Part shown: in pieces, positions 7,846 to 10,418 of the stretch
How positions within the stretch are numbered: the stretch's first letter is position 1
Layout: every line of letters starts with the position of its first letter
Assembly (NCBI GenBank): GCA_013816695.1
Contig: JACDDZ010000043.1
Coordinates: 1 to 10,418 of the forward strand
DNA length: 10,418 nucleotides
From: Gemmatimonadaceae bacterium
Lineage (GTDB): Bacteria; Gemmatimonadota; Gemmatimonadetes; Gemmatimonadales; Gemmatimonadaceae
Direction: 5' to 3'
The notes under the pieces: generated by a model
What the model saw: the letters and a program-made list of their open reading frames with translations, nothing else
The model's database searches: none
What the model was told of the DNA's origin: nothing
Position numbers and translations under genes: made by a program

Positions 7846-9051
7846 CTATTTGTCAGGACGCTCGACGCTGAGCGCCACGGCATTTCCACCGCCAAGGCAA
7901 AGCGTCGCTATTCCGGTTCTCTTGCCGCGATCCTTGAGCGCATACAGCAGTGTCGTGAGGACACGCGCGCCGCTCGCACCAATCGGGTGACCGAGCGCAA
8001 TGGCTCCGCCGTTCACGTTGACGCGGTCCCAGTCCCAGCCAAGTCCACGCCCGTTCGCGATAGCCTGGGATGCGAATGCCTCGTTGGCCTCGATGAGGTC
8101 ATAATCGGCAATCTTCGATGAATTCTTCTTCATCAGGTTCTGAACTGCATAAATGGGGGCGAAGAACAGGTCCTGCGGCTCCGTTCCACCGGTGGCGTAC
8201 CCGGTAATGCGCGCAAGAATTTCGAGTCCGTTTGCCCGAGCATACTCTTCCGACACAACTACAAGTGCCGATGCTCCATCATTAAGGCTGGATGCGTTTC
8301 CAGCCGTTACGCTCAGGTCCTCGCCCGCATTCGGGAATGCAGGCTTCAGTTTTCCGAGCGTTTCCAGCGTTGTGTCTTTACGCGGACCTTCGTCGCTTTC
8401 CACTTTGACTGTGCCTTTCCGACCGACAATTTCCACTGCCACAATCTCATCGCGGAATTTGCCCTGCTCCATCGCTATCGTAGCCTTCTGGTGCGACGAG
8501 ACCGAGAACTCGTCCTGGTCGGCACGCGTCACCTTCGCCTTGCGCGCTGTGTATTCGGCATGGGACCCCATGTGAACGTCACAGCTTGCGCACCAGAGTC
8601 CGTCGCGGATTACGCCGTCGATGAGTTCCTGGTCGCCGAGCTTAACACCTGTCCGCATTCCATACATATAGTATGGGGCATTTGACATCGACTCCTGGCC
8701 GCCCGCAACGACAACACGCTGGTCGCCCGCCTTGATGGACTGCGCGGCAAGCATGACAGCCTTGAGACCGGACCCGCAAACCTTGTTGATTGTGAGCGCT
8801 GGCACAGTGGCCGGAACTCCCGCCTTGAGCATCGCCTGCCTGGCGGGAGCCTGCCCGGTTCCGCCCTGTACCACATGACCCATGATCACTTCATCGACCT
8901 GGTCGGCAGGGACGTTGGCGCGCCGCAGAGCTTCGCGAATTACAATCGCGCCGAGTTCGGGCGCCGTGACCGGCGACAGCGCGCCAAGGAATTTTCCAAT
9001 CGGCGTGCGAGTCGCTGAGACAATTACGGGCTGTCGTGAAAGGTCAGACAT
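7846..9051 (-). CDS. Acetyl-CoA C-acetyltransferase (thiolase)
   Basis: It cleaves acetoacetyl-CoA or another 3-ketoacyl-CoA with CoA to acetyl-CoA, or condenses two acetyl-CoA in reverse. Seen in 401 residues, the usual length: RTPIGKFLGAL near the N-terminus, the nucleophile C92 in NKVCGSGLKAV, GGQESMSNAPY, the covering-loop HMG at 160-162, NASSLNDGASA, EANEAFA, the active-site H355 in GHPIGASGAR, and the second catalytic C385 in CLGGGNAVAL. All catalytic residues are intact. The HMG motif and length favour a biosynthetic-type acetoacetyl-CoA thiolase (PhaA/AtoB-like) over long-chain FadA, but direction cannot be read from sequence. Two extra cysteines, C154 and C157, lie in the covering loop. 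It is the first gene of the operon after a 174-base gap. No Shine-Dalgarno sequence precedes its ATG, and a -10-like hexamer lies eight bases upstream. Confidence 0.95.
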   Translation of the reverse strand: MSDLSRQPVIVSATRTPIGKFLGALSPVTAPELGAIVIREALRRANVPADQVDEVIMGHVVQGGTGQAPARQAMLKAGVPATVPALTINKVCGSGLKAVMLAAQSIKAGDQRVVVAGGQESMSNAPYYMYGMRTGVKLGDQELIDGVIRDGLWCASCDVHMGSHAEYTARKAKVTRADQDEFSVSSHQKATIAMEQGKFRDEIVAVEIVGRKGTVKVESDEGPRKDTTLETLGKLKPAFPNAGEDLSVTAGNASSLNDGASALVVVSEEYARANGLEILARITGYATGGTEPQDLFFAPIYAVQNLMKKNSSKIADYDLIEANEAFASQAIANGRGLGWDWDRVNVNGGAIALGHPIGASGARVLTTLLYALKDRGKRTGIATLCLGGGNAVALSVERPDK

Positions 9052-9059
9052 ATTGGATG

Positions 9060-9065
9060 ATTGTA
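9060..9065 (-). promoter_or_regulatory. Candidate -10 element (TACAAT) for a near-leaderless thiolase transcript
   Basis: On the minus strand TACAAT matches the TATAAT consensus at five of six positions and fits the TANNNT form. It is followed by eight bases and then the ATG at 9051. Normal -10 spacing would put the transcription start at about 9053, leaving almost no leader. No good -35 hexamer is found 15-18 bases upstream. The missing Shine-Dalgarno sequence before this ATG is consistent with this reading. Confidence 0.4.
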
Positions 9066-9073
9066 GGTCACTG

Positions 9074-9086
9074 AATGATAATCATT
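9074..9086. promoter_or_regulatory. Palindrome AATGATAATCATT, Fur-box-like operator candidate
   Basis: The site is a perfect 6-1-6 inverted repeat (AATGAT, A, ATCATT). Aligned with the classical 19-base Fur consensus it matches all 13 central positions and 14 of 19 overall; the outer flanks do not match. It is 22 bases upstream of the thiolase ATG, where a repressor would cover the -35 region of the proposed promoter. No regulator gene is nearby. It could instead be an AT-rich promoter stretch, since the minus strand also reads TATCAT inside it. Confidence 0.45.
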
Positions 9087-9102
9087 GTTGGGGTACGGAT
9101 GT

Positions 9103-9119
9103 GGCGCGTGTGCCGCGCC
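9103..9119 (-). other. GC-rich hairpin, GGCGCG stem with five-base loop
   Basis: On the minus strand GGCGCG, then GCACA, then CGCGCC form a perfect six-pair stem. It overlaps an alternative hairpin at 9111-9130 (TGCCGC paired with GCGGCA, or GCCGC-AAC-GCGGC within it), so only one of them can form at a time. No T-run follows. If transcription starts near 9053 this DNA is upstream of the transcript and would only matter for read-through RNA from thrS. Confidence 0.3.
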
Positions 9120-9140
9120 GCGTTGCGGCAAAGTCAACAT

Positions 9141-9177
9141 AGAAGTGCCTCGCCGTCTGCCAAACGCCGAGGCTTCT
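9141..9177 (-). terminator. Candidate weak terminator hairpin downstream of thrS
   Basis: On the minus strand GCCTCG pairs with CGAGGC (9147-9173) around a 15-base interior that can add two more pairs after one mismatch. Flanking AGAA and TTCT can extend the stem past a two-base bulge. Only a short T-rich segment (CTTCTATGTT) follows, so termination efficiency is doubtful. Confidence 0.35.
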
Positions 9178-9190
9178 CTCGGTTGACCCA

Positions 9191-9221
9191 CGCTCCAACG
9201 GAGCGCGGCGCAACGCGCCGC
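9191..9221 (-). terminator. Tandem hairpins immediately after the thrS stop
   Basis: Four bases after the thrS stop, the minus strand has GCGGCGC-GTT-GCGCCGC (9205-9221, seven pairs) directly abutting CGCTCC-GTT-GGAGCG (9191-9205, six pairs). Both have a GTT triloop and they share one base. There is no T-tract, so this is not a canonical intrinsic terminator. It may stop transcription with Rho, or protect the thrS mRNA 3' end. Confidence 0.45.
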
Positions 9222-9225
9222 AACT

Positions 9226-10418
9226 CTACGCGTTAGCGCTGCGCGAGACGATCTCCGCTCTGAGACTGCCAATGAACTCCTCGACTGGAACGACTTTCGG
9301 CGGTGCCTTCTCGGCGGAGCCTCGGACACGCAGGGCGATACTGTCTGCCTCGAGCTCGCGGCGCCCAATGACACCGATGTACGGAATCTTCAGCATCGCT
9401 GCGTCGCGAATTTTGTAATTCAAGGTTTCCGGCCGCGGATCGACGTGAACGCGCACCCCTGCGCCAGCCAATCTCTTGCCTACTGAATCAGCGGGTTCGC
9501 GGAGGTCCTCGGCAATCGGGATGATCCGAACCTGCTCAGGAGCCAGCCAGAGCGGGAAGTTTCCTGCATAGTGCTCGATCAATCCTCCAACAAAGCGTTC
9601 CATGGAACCCACGAGAACGCGGTGCAGCATGACCGGACGATGCTTGCTGTTGTCCGCCCCGACGTACTCCAGCTCGAACCGTTCAGGAAGATTGAAATCC
9701 AGCTGCACTGTCGGGCCCTGCCATTTGCGTCCAATCGCATCGATCAGCTTGAAGTCGAGCTTGGGCCCGTAAAACGCGCCGCCGCCTTCGTCGATTTCGA
9801 ACTCGAGACCGCGCGCATTCAAGACATCACTGAGTGTTTTCTGAGCATCGTCCCACTGTTCCCGGGTTCCAAGCGCTTTTTCGGCCGGCCTGGTCGCGAG
9901 CTCGATTGTGTACGGGTAGCCGAATGTCGCAAGCATTTCGTCAACAAGGTCCAGGAGTCGTTCGATTTCACGAGTGACCTGGTCCGGTGTACAGAAAACG
10001 TGTGCATCATCCTGCGTGAATCCGCGCACTCGCAGCATGCCGTGGAGCACTCCGCTGCGTTCGTACCGATAAACGGTTCCAAACTCTGCGTATCGCACAG
10101 GCAGGTCACGGTAGGACCGCTGTTTCGACTGATAGATGCAGATATGCCCGGGGCAATTCATCGGCTTGGGCCGATACATCGCGCCATCGACATCCATCGC
10201 ACCGAACATGTTTTCCTTGAAGTTCTCGAGGTGGCCCGAGATCTGGAAAAGTTTTTCGCTGACGATGTGGGGTGTATAAACGAGATCGTATCCGTGGCGG
10301 AGAATCAGGTTCCGCTCGTAGTTCTCGATTTCGCTGCGAATTATGGAGCCCCGTGGATGCCAGAGTATGAGCCCGGGACCCACGCGCTGATCCGTTGAAT
10401 ACAAATCGAGCTGATGGG
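9226..10418 (-). CDS. thrS: Threonyl-tRNA synthetase, C-terminal part (cut by right window edge)
   Basis: This class II synthetase charges tRNA-Thr in the cytosol. The frame is open to the right edge, so the N-terminal TGS and editing domains and the first part of the catalytic core are missing. Seen: the visible part begins HQLDLYSTDQRVGPGLILWH, the usual entry to the catalytic domain; the PRGSIIR segment; zinc ligands Cys in PMNCPGH (codon 10155-10153), His in DDAHVF (10002-10000) and His in MLHRV (9624-9622); motif 2 around FGTVYRYERSGVLHGMLRVR; motif 3 in GSMERFVGGLIEHY; and an anticodon-binding domain from about 9535 to the stop, starting APEQVRIIPI. No internal stop or frameshift. The TTG at 10404-10402 is an internal leucine codon, not a start. 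No infC follows it, unlike the common thrS-infC-rpmI-rplT order. Confidence 0.97.
   Translation of the reverse strand, partial: HQLDLYSTDQRVGPGLILWHPRGSIIRSEIENYERNLILRHGYDLVYTPHIVSEKLFQISGHLENFKENMFGAMDVDGAMYRPKPMNCPGHICIYQSKQRSYRDLPVRYAEFGTVYRYERSGVLHGMLRVRGFTQDDAHVFCTPDQVTREIERLLDLVDEMLATFGYPYTIELATRPAEKALGTREQWDDAQKTLSDVLNARGLEFEIDEGGGAFYGPKLDFKLIDAIGRKWQGPTVQLDFNLPERFELEYVGADNSKHRPVMLHRVLVGSMERFVGGLIEHYAGNFPLWLAPEQVRIIPIAEDLREPADSVGKRLAGAGVRVHVDPRPETLNYKIRDAAMLKIPYIGVIGRRELEADSIALRVRGSAEKAPPKVVPVEEFIGSLRAEIVSRSANA

Noticed and set aside
9130..9140. TTGACT on the minus strand as a -35 box
   Set aside because: It matches the -35 consensus at five positions, but no -10-like hexamer occurs 15-19 bases downstream; that stretch is GC-rich hairpin sequence.
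9052..9225. Riboswitch or T-box leader in the intergenic gap
   Set aside because: No T-box sequence, no recognisable aptamer core, and the likely transcription start is next to the ATG, leaving no leader for the thiolase operon.
9571..10398. 275-codon open frame on the plus strand opposite thrS
   Set aside because: It is antisense to well-conserved ThrS coding sequence with its zinc and class II motifs, and its translation has no recognisable domain. Long antisense frames are common opposite GC-rich genes.
10402..10404. TTG as a start codon for thrS
   Set aside because: The frame continues open to the window edge and the residues before it (HQLDL) match the conserved run-in to the ThrS catalytic domain, so the gene is truncated by the window.

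Overview
The window reads as a compact piece of an ordinary bacterial chromosome. Every supportable gene is on the minus strand, so transcription runs from the right edge to the left edge. The sequence is moderately GC-rich, genes overlap by 4 bases or sit 1 to 21 bases apart, and start codons are mixed (ATG, GTG, TTG). I see no transposase, integrase, phage gene, CRISPR array, tRNA or rRNA. The protein style, above all the Minf_1886-family protein and the acetyl-CoA acetyltransferase, suggests a Gemmatimonadota-like bacterium. That placement is from memory of family members and is moderate at best.

Layout from right to left. (1) The C-terminal two thirds of threonyl-tRNA synthetase (thrS) enters from the right edge and stops at 9226. 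(2) A 174-base intergenic stretch (9052-9225) follows. Next to thrS it holds a cluster of GC-rich hairpins. Next to the following gene it holds a 13-base palindrome identical to the core of a classical Fur box and a TACAAT -10-like hexamer only 8 bases from the next start codon. (3) A ten-gene run begins there and leaves the window at the left edge: thiolase, CPBP intramembrane protease, 3-hydroxybutyryl-CoA dehydrogenase, acyl-CoA dehydrogenase, leucine dehydrogenase, ribose-5-phosphate isomerase B (rpiB), serine hydroxymethyltransferase (glyA), a Minf_1886-family protein, the bifunctional NAD(P)H-hydrate repair enzyme (nnr), and the N-terminus of thiamine-monophosphate kinase (thiL).

Functionally, the first half of the run is acyl-CoA and branched-chain amino-acid catabolism. 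Leucine dehydrogenase deaminates branched-chain amino acids, acyl-CoA dehydrogenase does the first oxidation of the resulting acyl-CoAs, and the hydroxyacyl-CoA dehydrogenase and thiolase do the last two steps to acetyl-CoA. The enoyl-CoA hydratase and the branched-chain ketoacid dehydrogenase are not in the window. The second half is housekeeping cofactor and one-carbon metabolism: PLP-dependent SHMT, pentose phosphate, NAD(P)H repair and thiamine diphosphate synthesis. Because spacing never exceeds 21 bases, the whole run is probably one transcription unit, possibly with internal promoters.

I did not find a clearly new system. The most interesting points are the Fur-like palindrome with an apparently leaderless promoter in front of the thiolase operon, the CPBP protease wedged between two beta-oxidation genes, the uncharacterised Minf_1886 gene coupled by a TTGA overlap to glyA, and the absence of infC downstream of thrS.
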